The position numbers and the translations under genes are program-made. From Streblospio benedicti (taxonomy: Eukaryota > Annelida > Polychaeta > Spionida > Spionidae): a stretch of DNA of 64,000 nt. Numbering within the stretch: the first letter of the stretch is position 1; the number at the start of each line of letters is the position of its first letter. The notes under the pieces were generated by a model. That model had not been told where the DNA came from, ran no database searches, and was given only the letters and a program-made list of their open reading frames with translations. The DNA is taken from assembly GCA_019095985.1 (NCBI GenBank), contig CM032661.1:34188252-34252251 (forward strand). Reading direction: 5' to 3'. Shown piece by piece: positions 25,581 through 38,693 of the stretch.

Positions 25581-28500
25581 TTACTGCTGTGGGTAGGTGG
25601 TGCACTTGCGAGGGTCCTGGTAGCAAACCAGGGTCCTGCAGCCTGCCTCCTGCTTCACCGTAAACCTGACAAATAGACAGAACATAAATGTAAATGTAAA
25701 TATTGTGGCTTATAGTGGTGATCCAAGTCTTGCTGTCATGACTTAACATTTTACACCAGGTCTTTTTCAAACTTATTTCTCATCAATTGATCATTTCTCA
25801 CATATTTGCAATCGCTCATTCACTCTGAGTTTTATAACATACCTAAAATGAAAAAAAAAATAACCTTCGGACGAGTCCGGAATGTGTATTCAACATCTAG
25901 ATGCCTCTTTGTTACCAGATTCAAAATTACTCTGAATTAGAAGAAAAAAAATGTAAGAATGCATGTTTGCTACTAACTTTTGCCCTGCCCTCACAAGCAG
26001 TGAATCCTTGTCCTTTAGATGGAACACTTCCCCCTCCACAGTCACTGTACTGCTGCCAGACTGTAAAAGACACAGTATACAAGACATATCAACGTTGATA
26101 TAAAACACTTCCAAATATAATAGGGTTGCTTGGGGGGTCGGGCCATCACAATCAATTTCATAGGCTTTTTCTTCTATTTTAGAGAGGTGGTAGTCGTTGT
26201 TTTATGTTTATTTTTCCATTTAAAACAATCCTTATTCTTTTATTTTATTTCTTTTCCTTCGTGTGTGTGTGGTGTGTGTGTGTGTGTGTGGGGGGGGGCA
26301 TTAAAAAGGGGATTTTTCTATAGTTAGAACAAAGGATGTGAGTGACATAGATCTCCTTCCTTTTGTGTGGTTCGTTAATCTCATTGAAGGAACTGTGATA
26401 TGACTATAATTTCTAAAAATGCAGTTTAATGTAATGATGAATTTCTTATTTTGATTTATTAAATAATCCGCCTAGCAGAAATGCAATAAAACATCATATC
26501 AACGCATGCAGCTGAATTTGATGATTTCTACTATTCACTGCACAAAACTCCCTGAATAATGAACAAAGCATAACTAACACCCGATATAAAACTATTTTCT
26601 AACAGGTGATGATAAAACAATCATCTGCTACATATTGAATACCAATACAGAAGAACAGAACATTGGTCATTCAATATGCAATGAAATGCCAATATCCAAC
26701 AGCCAACATCCATTAAAGGAATTTATTACAAAACATGTTGCCCATACCCATTGCCACAGCCAGGCTTCAGCCAAACTATTCTGGTCGGTCTTTTCTCCTC
26801 GCCCATAAACGAACACCTGCAATCAGCATTAACAGAAGTTTGACAGTTAATCCCAATTCAAATCATCTTTCTCAACAGTTAATCCCAATTCTCAACATCT
26901 TCATCAACAGCTAATCCCAATTCTAATAATCTTTCTCAACAGTTAAACTAGTTAATCACAATTCTTATCATCTCTCTCAACAGTTAAAACAGTTAATCCC
27001 AATTTTAATCATCTATCTCGGCAGCTAAAACAGTTATTGCAATTTCTAATAATCTTTCTCAACAGTTAAAACAGCAATATTTCATAGCAATTCTGATAAT
27101 CTATCTCAAAACTTAAAACAGTTAATTCAGATTCTAATCATCTTTGCCAATATGTTAAAACATTTAATCCCAACTCTGATCATCTTGCTCAACAGTTAAT
27201 CGTAAGTATCACCATCTTTCTCAATTCTTTTCCTAATCCCAAGTCTAAGACTCTTCCTCATCTATAAAATGTAACCAAAATGTCTCTATCTAATTCAGAT
27301 ACAAGTTCAAATACAGGGAGCAGCTTTCACGTACCTGAAACTGATATTTGCTTCTATCAAACACTTCTTTGACGCCCTCCCTGTCAATCTCTGCGTAGTT
27401 GGCGTCCAGCCACTGGAAGAAGTTGAAAGGCTCCTCCACAGTGTTCACCAGATCAACTTGTACAGGTGGGTTTTCAGGGATAGTACCTATAGTATAAATA
27501 CAGTAGGAGAATTTTTTTTCTAGAACCCTTATACACTGAAAGATACTGGGTGGCACAGTTGCACACATAAATATAGGCAGATCCAGGATGGGGCACAGGG
27601 GCCGCTCCCACTTCCCTTTTCCACTAAAATACATTATTTTCATATTCTATATGGTATTTGGCATGTTTGGTTTCCATCGAGCGTACAAAACCCATTAGAT
27701 TCTTTAGTGTGCCTATCCACTTTCTAAAAGCCTGGATTTGCCTGTGCATTTATCATCAAATGATGCCAGTGTACATGCGTTTGGCATCACCACCTGCCTC
27801 TCCAAGTACAACACCTTTTACATCTGTTGTGCCCCTGTCTAACCCTACCAAATGTGAATATGGATACGGTAAAACCTCCAATTAAGACCACCTCTCTATT
27901 GAGAACACTTCTGTAATAAGACCATTTTTCAAAGTCCCAAAACTTTATAACAACATGAACATGAACCACCGTATAGAGACCACCTCTCTAGTGCGACCAA
28001 CTAGCACTGGTCCCAAGGGTGGTCCTAATAGAGAGGTTCTACTGTAATTAGAATAAATAAGCATTTCTTTTCATGCTGCTTCATATCTTTAAACAGAAAT
28101 CAAAGGAAAAGTAGAAGTGACAACATGGGCAGTTATGCAACAGCTGCCCACGAAAAGTTCACAGAAGTCTGATCAATTAATATCCTAATTGTTTCTATGT
28201 GTTTAATCTAAAATTGCACATATGACTTTGGAAGACCTAATGGTATAATCAGCTTACCTGGTAATGGCTTTCCAGTTTTATGTTGTTCAGATTCAAAATA
28301 TCTGCAAAACAAGAAGCTGTAATATTTATCACATTTGAATTTGTAACTTATACTGACAATTACATTTTAACAACACCTTGTCTAATAGCCCATTACCATT
28401 AGAGTATCTCATGTTTCATGATGAATTAGAAACCAAATGTAGAAATCCAAAAGGTCCTGAATGCTACCTGAAATGTCTAGAATGAATACTATATGGACTA

Positions 28501-31500
28501 TCCCTCTAAATCCAAGATCCAAGATCCTGTCGAAATCTGTGTGACCCCTGCCTGTTTCAGATTATTTATATCTTTGAAATGATTGGATCTTGTACCATAT
28601 CAAAATTGATTATCTACCTCAAATTTGACACGATCGGGTACCCGGTTTCAGGAAATCATGAATCTGGCATTATTTGAGTGGGGGATAATGAGGTAGTGGG
28701 TTGTGGGAAAAAATCTTTAAAAAGAGGGATGCGTGAAAAAAGGAAAAACAAAATGAATGTGGGATTTCAAGGTGGTGCTATGTGGGGAAAAAGCCCTAAA
28801 ATTTGTCCCTTGTTGGAAAAAAACGCCCAAAATTCTAGGGATGTGGGAAATCAGGCTACAAAAGGGTGTGTGGGATTCCAAGGATGTTGGATGTGGGAAA
28901 AAGAGCCTTGAAATTTGTGGGATGTGGGGAAAAAGGCCAAAAATCTAGGGACGTGGAAAATAAGGCCAAACACTTAGGGACGTGGTATTTTCTACCCCTT
29001 ATACCCCCAACCCCCACTACTATATGATTGGCTACAGATACTGACGCTTTGATGAGTGGGGCCAATTGAGTCCCGAGGTCAGTGCAGTAGAACCACTTCT
29101 CATACAGGGACTCCGTGGTGAAGTTCCCGTTGTTGTCCTCAACAAAGTATCTGCGAAAGGCAACATTTTTCGTAAAAAAAAAGATTAATGTATTATGGAG
29201 CAATATAATTTCTTTATAATACATGTTGACAACATTTATAAATTCATATTCAGTACACTATAAACACATAAATGTTGCAATGAAGACAGATGTCTATATG
29301 CAGTAGAAAGGACACATTATGAAAGTTTTTAAGTTTGACATTGTCAACCACCGATGATAATTCATTGGTAAGAAAATAGTAATTATTCCTCCTGCCATAC
29401 ACTTACCTTTACAAGTTTGATCTATTTTTAATCTGACCCATTTCTACCTAATTCTAACCTATTTCTAATGATCTGGTGAATTCCTAACGACCTGACCCAT
29501 TTCTACTGACCTGACCCATCTATACTGACCTGACCCCATCCAGTTCGCTGGGATCACGCTCTCGCTCCAGAACAAGTCCAATGGTATTTTCATAACGCTG
29601 TGGAGAGTGTTGGATTCTTGCAGGAAGGAGAAACATCTGCAAGAAAAAAGTACATCTAGTAACATTCATAACTACCCCAAATTCAATTGTAAGTTATCTA
29701 CGAATAAAATGCAATTTGAATGAAATATTAAAAATTTGCACCACATAATTTGAAAGGTGAAAAGCGCAGCTGCACTGTTATAGAAAATTGAAACTGTTAC
29801 TAGATGGTCTGTAATTAAGGTCAAAGCTGAATACTCAACTCTTCATTCCAGTTATCTGATTATTAGACTGATGTAACTTAACATTACCCCATCAACACTT
29901 GTACATATACTTAGCAGATCAATACAAACTGTGAGCCAGTCAGCCAACCAGTCAGTCCGACCGTAACTTATGATGGGCTGAGTGGTGACTGTTAGAAAAA
30001 CTGGTCTGGATAATGATTATTAAGCAGACTGGCCTGACTTGTGACTGTTAAGTAGACTGGCCTGACTTACATGTCCCTCCTTTATGCGCACATCCCGATG
30101 CTTCCCCTGTTCCACGATCTTCAGGGTCATATCTCCCTTGACTTGCAAAAACAGCTGCAATGATGTACATTGAAATGTAGATTAAAATATCATAGTTATA
30201 TTGTATTTTAACAAAGGAACTAAAAATATAAGTATTCGTGATGCAATTTATTGGGTAGATTCATGATGTATACATATTAACACATTGAAGTGACCTGATT
30301 AATCATTGGATCTATTACACTTATATTTTAATGAATATTATATTATCAACGTGTGTACATATATTCTTGAAAATCAACACAAATAAGATGAATTAATACA
30401 TTCTCCACTAATTATACGTATTTCTGTCACATAACATACGTAAAACAAAAGATATTTCTACTTATAACGGATATTACTAATGGGATCGGGATATTATGGT
30501 TAAATTGTTGTTAGACTTCATGCACATCCTAGGAGCAAAATACAAAATCTATGTAAAATATTCGACCACAAATAGTTCACCAACTTATTTCTGAAAATTA
30601 CCAACTCGTAATAACAGTGTAGTTTGCATTATGTTTACCTCTTCACCACAGTCAATGTGAAAGTCTTTCCTCTGGTTGGGGCCACCCACAAAGAACATCT
30701 TCATCTGACCCTCGTTGTGCCTAAAGCGGGTGGAAAGATGGGGCAAATCATAACATTTCCAATTATATCTGCGTATGAAAGCATTGGCTTTTATTCATTC
30801 TTAAGTATTGAGTAATAAAAGTGTGTTTCAAAGATTTTTTAAAACATCAAAAGTGCACTGTATAATTTGGAGTCCGTATGGTTAGCCTACATGCAGCCGT
30901 TGCGATTTTGATGTACAAATCATGTTTACGCCTTTGGATAGGAAACTATTTGTGCAGTAACCAAAATGCTATGTTTTCTGCTCCAGTAAAAAGTAGTTAA
31001 ATGTTGAAAAAAAAATAAAAGAAAAAAAAACTACACGATCTTTAGTAGAACATCCAATTACATGCACTAAGTTCAATTCTATTGAGATCCCTTCTCTATA
31101 AGTTTTTTGTAGTCCCAGGCCTTCATAAAAAGAGCACCGTGAACCTTCAGTAAGCAACTACTGGTTCATTCACACCAGCCCACAGTAGTTAAAACATGGA
31201 AATCTTGATTGCAAATATGTTTGTAAAAAAGATTTCCGGACTATAAATACCAACAGTGGAAACAGTTGTTCGTCGCCGAAAATTTGCAGGGTATAACAAA
31301 AGTTTCCTATAAATTTCAGCACGTTAAAGGGAGAGAATATAAGACGTTACAACATCAAACAATCACATAACCCCATAACAAAAACAGTTTGATATTGACA
31401 TAATACGAAGTTACTTACATCATTTTGTTGCAGACAGGAGGTAAAAAGAACTTCTTGTTTTCCTCCACCCATTCTGTGGTGTTGATGAGCACAGGTTTTA

Positions 31501-31516
31501 GTTGATCAGACGACAT
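25581..31516 (-). CDS. HAAO: 3-hydroxyanthranilate 3,4-dioxygenase, complete, ten exons
   Basis: Exons (minus): 31516-31419, 30720-30639, 30154-30071, 29636-29530, 29150-29046, 28301-28258, 27486-27335, 26816-26748, 26060-25978, 25665-25581. All junctions are GT-AG and sum to 909 bases, 302 residues (human about 286). The enzyme opens the ring of 3-hydroxyanthranilate, giving the precursor of quinolinate and NAD in the cytosolic kynurenine pathway. Iron ligands are in place: His54 and Glu60 in [10 protein letters not shown] and His98 in [11 protein letters not shown]. Other family blocks are [33 protein letters not shown] and SEQHKTGKP. The second cupin half carries AWLWQW and [11 protein letters not shown]. 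The start is ATG in [10 protein letters not shown], in line with the family's N-terminus. Large introns carry minisatellites and a MITE. Confidence 0.97.
26843..27210. repeat. Degenerate minisatellite in a HAAO intron
   Basis: About nine or ten units of 33-45 bases built on CAGTTAATCCCAATTCTAAT followed by CATCTTTCTCAA. Units vary in length by inclusion of an extra TTAAAACAG. It fills most of the intron between the exons at 27335 and 26816. Confidence 0.85.
27867..28044. mobile_element. 178-bp MITE with TA target duplication, in a HAAO intron
   Basis: It starts CGGTAAAACCTCC and ends GAGAGGTTCTACTG, flanked by TA at 27865-27866 and 28045-28046. It contains GACCACCTCTCTATTGAG and GGTCCCAAGGGTGGTCC. 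Its length is identical to the copy at 25327. Confidence 0.8.
28660..28990. repeat. Degenerate G/A-rich tandem repeat in a HAAO intron
   Basis: Repeated modules such as GGGATGTGGG, GGAAAAAGGCC and AAAATCTAGGGACGTGG recur at roughly 35-45 base spacing. The long open frames crossing it are by-products. Confidence 0.7.
29486..29536. repeat. 19-bp tandem repeat of a HAAO splice donor
   Basis: On the coding strand the exon end ATGGGGTCAG|GTCAGTA is followed by ATGGGTCAGGTCAGTA and ATGGGTCAGGTCGTTA. Each unit repeats the donor GT (at 29529/29528, 29510/29509 and 29491/29490). Only the first keeps the reading frame into the next exon. Confidence 0.8.
30005..30068. repeat. Two-copy ~37-bp tandem repeat beside a HAAO splice donor
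   Basis: AGACTGGCCTGACTT occurs twice (about 30026 and 30054); the right-hand copy overlaps the donor of the exon 30154-30071. Confidence 0.65.
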
Positions 31517-33939
31517 TTTAGCTCCTTTTCCGTCAATGTCCTTTAAAGATTGGCCCACTTTCACAATAACATGCAGTTATCAGTATATTTGGTGTGTGTG
31601 TGATCGGACATCAGTATTCTCATGTTGATACGTGTTGCAAGTACTATGAGTGGTTTAAGGGTTAAGGTTGAATTTTATGTGCTGATTTGGACTTTTATTG
31701 TTGGTTTTTGTCGTCTAAAATTAAACAAATTGCAAATGGACTTTTATTGGTATAATGTCTAGTAGTGGCACAAAACTCTGTAGAGGCCTGAAGAAAGCTT
31801 ATTCAACAACTGAGTAATGAAATGGCTAGCAAATAACACTGAATACTGCGCAGGGAGTTTATTAAAAAACACTACAGAGTTACACTTTTGCTTCCCGAAA
31901 TATAACCTATTTCAATGAATCTGAGGTTATAGATACAGTGACAAAATTTTGGATAAATCCGTTCTAAATTTACTGTCTTAATATTTTCGGACATTTTCCG
32001 TGTGCATCCACTGAGTCTTCTTTCTGTCGCTTGGTGGCAGCACGTCACATTAAATCATTTTGAATCTGTAATTGAAACAAATTTGTCCATGTCTAGGAAT
32101 GTATGCTTACAATCAAGAGAGTGGCCAATACATGAAGTTGCACGAGGCAATTATTTCTAGGGGTACATCAAGTAATGCGCATTTCTTCTATTCAAGTGGA
32201 TGTATAGTACATGTGGCTTACAAGTAGCTACTATATCAAATCAAAGGTATATCATTTGCGCGTGCTATGTGAACCAAGTTTTGAATCTTCAACCAAACTT
32301 TGGTCGACAAGCCGTGTCTACAGCAAAACTGATAATGTGTACTATAGTGCGTATTTTATTTCGTCTGCACATGTTGAAGGACAGAATATGATGTGGTAAC
32401 ACAAACACCGTTGGGAAATTTATTGGTCCACTGTTGTTTTTTCTTTCAAACTTCGATTGACCAGGTGTATACCAAGTTTGTGTATATGGAAAATAAGCTA
32501 AAAAGTAGGGGTCATCGACCCTTCTCAGGAAATATGGCTGCCTCTCCACGTACGATATTTCACGGAGGTCGGAAAGTTTCTACTAACCTTTTTAAACAGA
32601 GGAGTTCATGGGTCTAAAGCAATGTTTTTAGGGGGATGGGTTACATTTTAACTGGTGGCATTAAAAAATCGAAGATAGCCTCCTCTGAGAAAGAAAATCT
32701 AAAATTTATAATATCTGCAAATACTTGTGCTAGGAACATCATTTTGGGATCTTTACCTACGGGTTATTGTTATAAGTTTCTGAAGACTAAAGATCTACGA
32801 TGCTCACACCTCTTAATATAAAAAAGGCTACAGTGGCCAGATTTTAAGTGCTACCCACTTTAGTTCAATTTATCATGTGAATCAGAAGACTGCAGTAGTG
32901 TACTAACTGCGTGTATAATTATATTTATCATGGTTGTGAAGTTATTTTTGTTGGTTTTGTTTACACATATATTTTATATAGTAACGTCCAAATATCACAA
33001 TGGAAATATGTCGTAAAAGTCTGTGAACATTATCAAAATAACAGATAGAATGTTACTTGTACTGTTCTTTTAATAATACTACAATAACACCTCTGTGGTA
33101 TAAAAGTGGGAATAAAAAAAGATCAATGGCAGATTTTTAGCAAACTTTTTTAATTAGTTATGCTATCTTTAAATCAAAACTACATTAAAAATGCAATACC
33201 ATAAAATTATAATGATTTCAATGTGTATACTACGTAACTATCGATATTTAACTATTATTCTATTAAAAAAATAATAAACACAACGCACACGAAAAATGTT
33301 GGTCTACTGCTGAGTGCATCATGTTAAAATTTAAAATTTTCGAAATTCCGTCTTAATGATGTATATTTTAATTTTCATGAAATGATCAATTAAAGTGAAC
33401 CATGTAGTTTATCATTATACATTAACACGCAAACAATCATACTGAAATAGTTAACGTTGCATATATGTAATTACCCAAAATGGGAGAAAATAGAGCGTCT
33501 GTCTTTAAAGTGAAACAATTTTACACACTATGCACTATGTAAGTTATATATGTGTAATATATGTGTGTGTATGTATATGTATTGTTATGTATTGTCTAGC
33601 TGTACATGTAAATTTTTGTGTCATCATTTTTAATGTATAACGTTTAGGATATGTATTGGATAGTGAAGTATTTTACCAATAAAGGAAGTAACTATATGAA
33701 AAGGAATGCACCTATTTGAATACCATTGGAATATACATGTTTTATGTTGTTTCAGAGAATTTGCATTTTAAACAATGATTTGAGGAATGCAAACAAACCA
33801 GCTGTCAACGTCAACTCCCACAGAGCGAGACGACATGTAACTTTTTGCATTTAGGATAGCTTAAATCTATAGGTAGAACAATCAAAAGCTGATATTAAAA
33901 AGATATATGTAGATAACAAAGTTGAAAAGAAATTGAAGT
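31517..33939. other. Spacer between divergent HAAO and the next gene
   Basis: AT-rich sequence, with short open frames (for example 32200-32800) that lack domains or splice support. No repeat family is clearly recognisable. It should contain the HAAO promoter just right of 31516. Confidence 0.5.
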
Positions 33940-36243
33940 ATGGGCCAACCGCCACAAATAATCAAGTTGTTGAAAGAAGAAATTCTACCACAATGCACAA
34001 CGCCAAGTCTCAAGTTCTTACTGAATTTCTTCCATGGAGAACACAAAAATGAAAATGTTAGAAGACTTGGTCCACCCACATTCAATAATCTGCCCGACTA
34101 TACCAAGTCTAAAACTGCCGGTTCTTTTATCTTGCCTAAAGGACTACAGGAAAGCACGTCTCGGTTAGTAAAAAAAATCCTATGCAATTTTTTGTATCAT
34201 GTGTATACAATGGCAATGAATGTTTCGATACATACGTGTACCGTGTTGTATGCTCTTATCTTGCCACCAGCTAGCATGTATCATTTCTTACTCTCTGACA
34301 GGACTCACTAATTCGGGAAGATATATGATACTTGGTTATAGTTAATAGTTTGAATGTAATAGCGGGGTTTTGTGTTTGACCCGCAGATACAGGTTTCCAA
34401 AAAAGGGGGATTGCGACCAGCAGCTTTCATGGGTGTCTTGTTTGTACAAAGAACTAGCTTATTACCGTGGAGACGCAAAAAATCCACAATGGGCAATCAT
34501 GAAAATGTCATGCCCCATTTATGAAGTTAACACCGCTTCTCATCTTGTTATAGAGGTAGTCTCTATAGAGAGGTGGTCATAATTGAGGGTCTACTGCTGT
34601 ACACATACACCGTAATCCTTATCATTTTGACCATCTTAACATCTGTTTTGGGTAGGTATTATCCATGATGAGTTCAAAAAGGGGAGGGGGGTAAATATTT
34701 TCAAAACTGGGGTGGGGGTGGGGGGTTCGGGGAGGGTTTAAATGTGGTTTAGGCCAGAATAGGGGGTCTCAAATGTTGGTGCTTACACCAATACATTGAA
34801 GCTATATGAAACTTGAATCCAACAAATCACATATACCCACACCCGAGGGGTCTTTGCTTTGAAATTTAGAGAAATTAGAGGGTCTTTGGGGTCCTGCTGC
34901 CAAGAAATAGGGGGTCTTAGATATTTTGTCATCTCAAAATCGGGGGTCTTCGTGCTGAGCGCATATACCCAACCTGACTGTGGATAAATTGTATTACGGA
35001 GACACCCTGTGGCCGGTACCCCTACTACTACAGAGTATGGATCTGCAATGGGTTTACATAAGATGTTGGCACTAGGTTCACTGAATATCACACATCATGC
35101 ATGAACACTGCATTGTCTCCAACATTCACACAAACTCACAATGGTTGGTTTATATGTTTCTCTTTCAATCCTAAAATGTGACCTAAGTAAACCGTATCTG
35201 TTGCCAGCGCGTGGATAGTGTCTGTGCCAGCCAAGAAGCATCAGACAAAAGTGTTGTTGGAAAGGCGATGTTCCATTGCGAAACTACAACACTCCTGTCA
35301 ACCGGATGATCTAGCATCAACCGCGAATACTACGGTCGCAAAAAATACTGAGTTGAAAGAGATTGCTCCACAGAGGAAAAAGCTAAGAAAGAAAGGTATG
35401 TGCATATGTTTCGCTCTGTTGTTCTCCCACTGTTTATGTCCATGGTGTGTGATTGGGTGTTGAGCAAATTAATTGCTATGTTTTTGTCAATGAAGATGAC
35501 GTTTAAAGCACTACGAACGTTTAATATTTACAATAAGAGGTACTGAATATAGCAATCGGTATGTTCTATCACTCTGAGGATCAGATGTCCTGAAGAAACA
35601 TCTGACACATAACTATTCCCAATAAAAATTCTGACCAATCACAGGCTGTTAATCTGTAATCATCACAGGCCGGTGATGAATATAAATAAGGTCAAGTGAC
35701 CAATCACAGATGAGTATCATATGGGTGTGTATGGTTCAACCAATCAGTTTGCTGGGTGTGGTGGGTTCAACCAATCACGTTGCAGTATTTAAACAGGCCA
35801 CAAAAATTATGTTAATCCACTCTCAGGCGAAACATTTCAGAGGTCAATTTGCTTGACATCTGATACTCAGAGCTTGTTCTAGGTACATGTAGTGCAAAGT
35901 TCAGTGGTTCAGCATGACAAGCATAATGTCTACAAATCCAACACCTGAGCACCTCCATAATGGGTTTAGATACACATGCCTCTATTGATTTTTTCTTGAT
36001 AACGTCACACAAATGTTTTCACTTTCAGGACAGTCCACACAACCAGCTCCTCCAAAGGCAGACAGCATTCCACAAGCACACAATGAACTAGAAAAAGAGA
36101 GAAACGTAGAGAGAAAGAAAAGACTAGACAGGAATGTAAAAGACAGTAAAAATAGGGAACCTTTGATGGAGATCAAACCCCAAACATTCTATCGCAGGAC
36201 ACGTTCTCGAAAACCTATAAGTTCAGAAAAATGTGCAATCTAG
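33940..36243 (+). CDS. Unrecognised basic protein, four exons, 248 aa
   Basis: Exons 33940-34163, 34387-34506, 35208-35395 and 36029-36243 join in phase (747 bases). An in-frame TGA lies two codons upstream of the ATG, which fixes the start. The N-terminal half looks globular (MGQPPQIIKLLKEEILPQC, GPPTFNNLPDYTKSKTAGSF, YKELAYYRGDAKNPQWAIMK). The C-terminal half is charged and low in complexity, with Lys/Arg-rich stretches (QRKKLRKKG, VERKKRLDRNVK) and an end TRSRKPISSEK. There is no signal peptide or membrane helix. I do not recognise the family; a nuclear or cytoskeletal role would only be a guess from the composition. The second exon's donor (AAAAT|GTCATG) is weak, and the third exon's acceptor was chosen for phase, so those borders are the least certain. 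Confidence 0.65.
34548..34600. mobile_element. MITE right-end fragment
   Basis: TAGTCTCTATAGAGAGGTGG followed by a GGTCTACTG-like end matches the CAGTAGAACCTC family. It lies in the second intron of the gene above. Confidence 0.5.
34660..35060. repeat. G-run-rich interspersed repeat
   Basis: Motifs of the type GGGGTCTT and GGGGGTCTCAAAT recur several times. The minus-strand open frame across it (34783-35091) has the look of a repeat translation and no known domain. Confidence 0.4.
35635..35793 (+). promoter_or_regulatory. Four same-strand CCAAT boxes with TATA-like motifs, inside an intron
   Basis: CCAAT occurs at 35635, 35700, 35740 and 35771, each as (G/A)ACCAATCA. TATAAATAA lies at 35681-35689 and TATTTAAA at 35786-35793, about 10 bases after the last CCAAT. 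The layout resembles a compact promoter. It sits in the last intron of the unrecognised gene, 240 bases before its final exon. Confidence 0.4.
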
Positions 36244-36485
36244 ACTCTTGAATTTAGAGTAACCAATTGTGTGTTCGAGTGCTATATTGCTTTGATATTT
36301 CCTGACAAAAGCCAAACTTGTTATTCACGTGGCATGATGCAGTGGCTTTTGAAATGGCTTTATGATTTTAATGGCATTTGTAGCATGTAGGCCTATTGTC
36401 ATAATTTATAATGCCGTCACACAGTCTAATCATGGTGATGTGTTATGAAATATATAACACATAATAATTAAAAAGTAAAAAAGAA

Positions 36486-36491
36486 AATAAA
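36486..36491 (+). terminator. AATAAA polyadenylation signal of the gene at 33940
   Basis: A canonical hexamer about 240 bases past the stop at 36243. Confidence 0.5.
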
Positions 36492-36879
36492 CATGTACAA
36501 TGCAGTACCTGTATATGTAGTTATCGCATGTGTTTCATTACTACAAATGTGGTTGTGTGTGTGTGTGGGGGGGGGGGGGGGCTAAGTGAGGTTTGGTATA
36601 AAAGTTCAGAAAGCACGCATTGCACGTTTAGCTACTTTTTGCGACATCTAATATTTTAAGCATTTCCCCATGTCCATCCTTTCCTTACAAACATTTACTG
36701 ATATGCCGTCCTAGTACTTTCAATTACCCCCACCTAATATAAATCCAGCTTTATAATGGAAGCCCCTGACCTCAGGGCCACATTCAAATAGCTGGATATT
36801 CCACATCCCTCATTGGACGGAGCCATTTTTCTTCACAACCAATTTTAATATAAACCTCAAGAACTCGGTAATGTACAAC

Positions 36880-37170
36880 CTCGCCATGGGGAACAGGGTC
36901 TCAGAAATTTGGAACAAATTTTGAGAGCGGGGGGGGGGCGGATTTGTCCGTGCGTGGGGGCAGATCCAGGTTTTTGGAAAAGGGACGTAAGGAAAACATA
37001 AGGAAAGGGGGGGGCTCACTTACGGATTTCATGAAAAACCCTATGAAAATGAAGTATTTTGGTGGGGAAAGGGGGCGGGGGGGCTAAATTGTAGGGGGGG
37101 GGGGGGGCTTTATGGCAGGCGGGGGCTAGCAGCCCCTGAGCCCCCCTGCTGGATCCGTCCCTGGGAACAC
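36880..37170. repeat. G-tract-rich stretch
   Basis: Several runs of 7-12 G separated by short A/T-rich pieces (near 36932, 37007, 37071, 37097). No coding sense. Similar runs lie at 36566-36582. Confidence 0.6.
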
Positions 37171-37205
37171 TTGGCTATAAGGGACATCTTTCTTGATCCA
37201 ATCTC

Positions 37206-38593
37206 CGTAATATATGATGTTTCTACCCAAACTTCACAAATAGTGACAACTCAGTAATGGCCCCAATTGTTCATACCGCACTACCACCAGTGTCCTGTGA
37301 GTTATTGTTGTATAAAACGTACATTGCTAAGCCATAATCCGAGGTTGCTTTTCAATATTTATAATCCCCAGGTTAATCCCCAGGTTACGAACCGACGAAA
37401 ATTGACTGCAATGTTTGAATACGAGAAACGAAGGTGAGCTGAACAGTATGGACAAGTAAACAAAGATGTTTGATTTATTAATGTCAATAAGTTCTTTGTG
37501 CATTTAGAATGGAGTCGTCTAAATATAGCCTGACAATGATATAAACATAGGGTATAATTAGGTGCATATTTGTTTGGCTCGCTTAGTTATGGTCTTTTGT
37601 ATAGAGGCCTATATGGCTCTTTGCATCGCAAAGCGTATGGCACGTAAAAGTGTGGTCCATAATACACAGAGATAACAGCTAGGTTTCTATAGTTTTCTAT
37701 TTTAGATTAAACAATTTATATTACTTTGATATTATTTTTTCTCCTAAAATCTAATCAAGTGAGACCATAAGCTGCATACCAAATCAACAGACTATATTGT
37801 AAATCAAGTGTCTTTTATGGGTAGATCGGGGAGGGGGGGTAACTACCAAAGTACTTTATTTTCGTAGTTTTGGCATGTTCGCTATTACTCGCGTGTATGA
37901 GACCCATGAAATTCCTTTGTGCTCCCCCCACACACACATACACGCGCGCACACACATTTTTTATGAAAAAGCTGATCTGGTATATTTTTATATCCATACA
38001 TCTACGGTATACAAGTTGACTGAACTTCACACATAAAAAACATCTCTTGAATCATGCAAACTGTATGTACTAAACATATGAAGAATTTAAGAGGTGTTTG
38101 ACCGTGTGTTTTATAAAGTCTATACATATATCATATTTCAGTCAACACACACGTAACTCCTTTGTGAGCTGAGACAAGCTTAAAAAAATCCAGAACTTTA
38201 GAAGTGCTGCAACAATTAACATATATACTTACTTAAGCCAGGTTAATAAACTACAAGTCATATACATGTAGACCCAATCCCAACACAAATGCAGGATAGT
38301 GGTGATTTTGGAAGCCTGAGTTTCTTTACACAAATTCTATTTTAGTATGTAACAATGGAATAAACAAGTTCATCAATTATATCTATATATCTATGCATCT
38401 ATATTCAATTATGAAATTAATATGCCTTGATTATTGGTAATCTCACCAGGGTTGATTACTCGGTCGGCCTTTCCTTTTTTTTTCAATACCCGAAGGGCAG
38501 TGTTGTTAAAAAGGGGGAAATTTTTAGTTTCTATTAATCTTGATAAAAAAGCAGTTTGATAAATTTCAAGTCAATTCATTTTTAAAAAATTAA
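37206..38593 (+). repeat. Degraded first copy of a ~1.4-kb direct duplication
   Basis: It matches 38694-40160 nearly base for base, with differences concentrated in homopolymer lengths and small indels. Its last ~120 bases match only as a compressed, noisy version of 40020-40160. The pattern indicates an assembly artefact at the gap and not biology. Confidence 0.85.
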
Positions 38594-38693
38594 NNNNNNN
38601 NNNNNNNNNNNNNNNNNNNNNNNNNNNNNNNNNNNNNNNNNNNNNNNNNNNNNNNNNNNNNNNNNNNNNNNNNNNNNNNNNNNNNNNNNNNNN
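38594..38693. other. Assembly gap of 100 N
   Basis: Exactly 100 N, the usual placeholder for a gap of unknown size. Confidence 0.99.

Noticed and set aside
29085-29100. AGTAGAACCACTTCT resembling the MITE end
   Set aside because: It is the reverse complement of the HAAO codons for KWFYC; coincidence.
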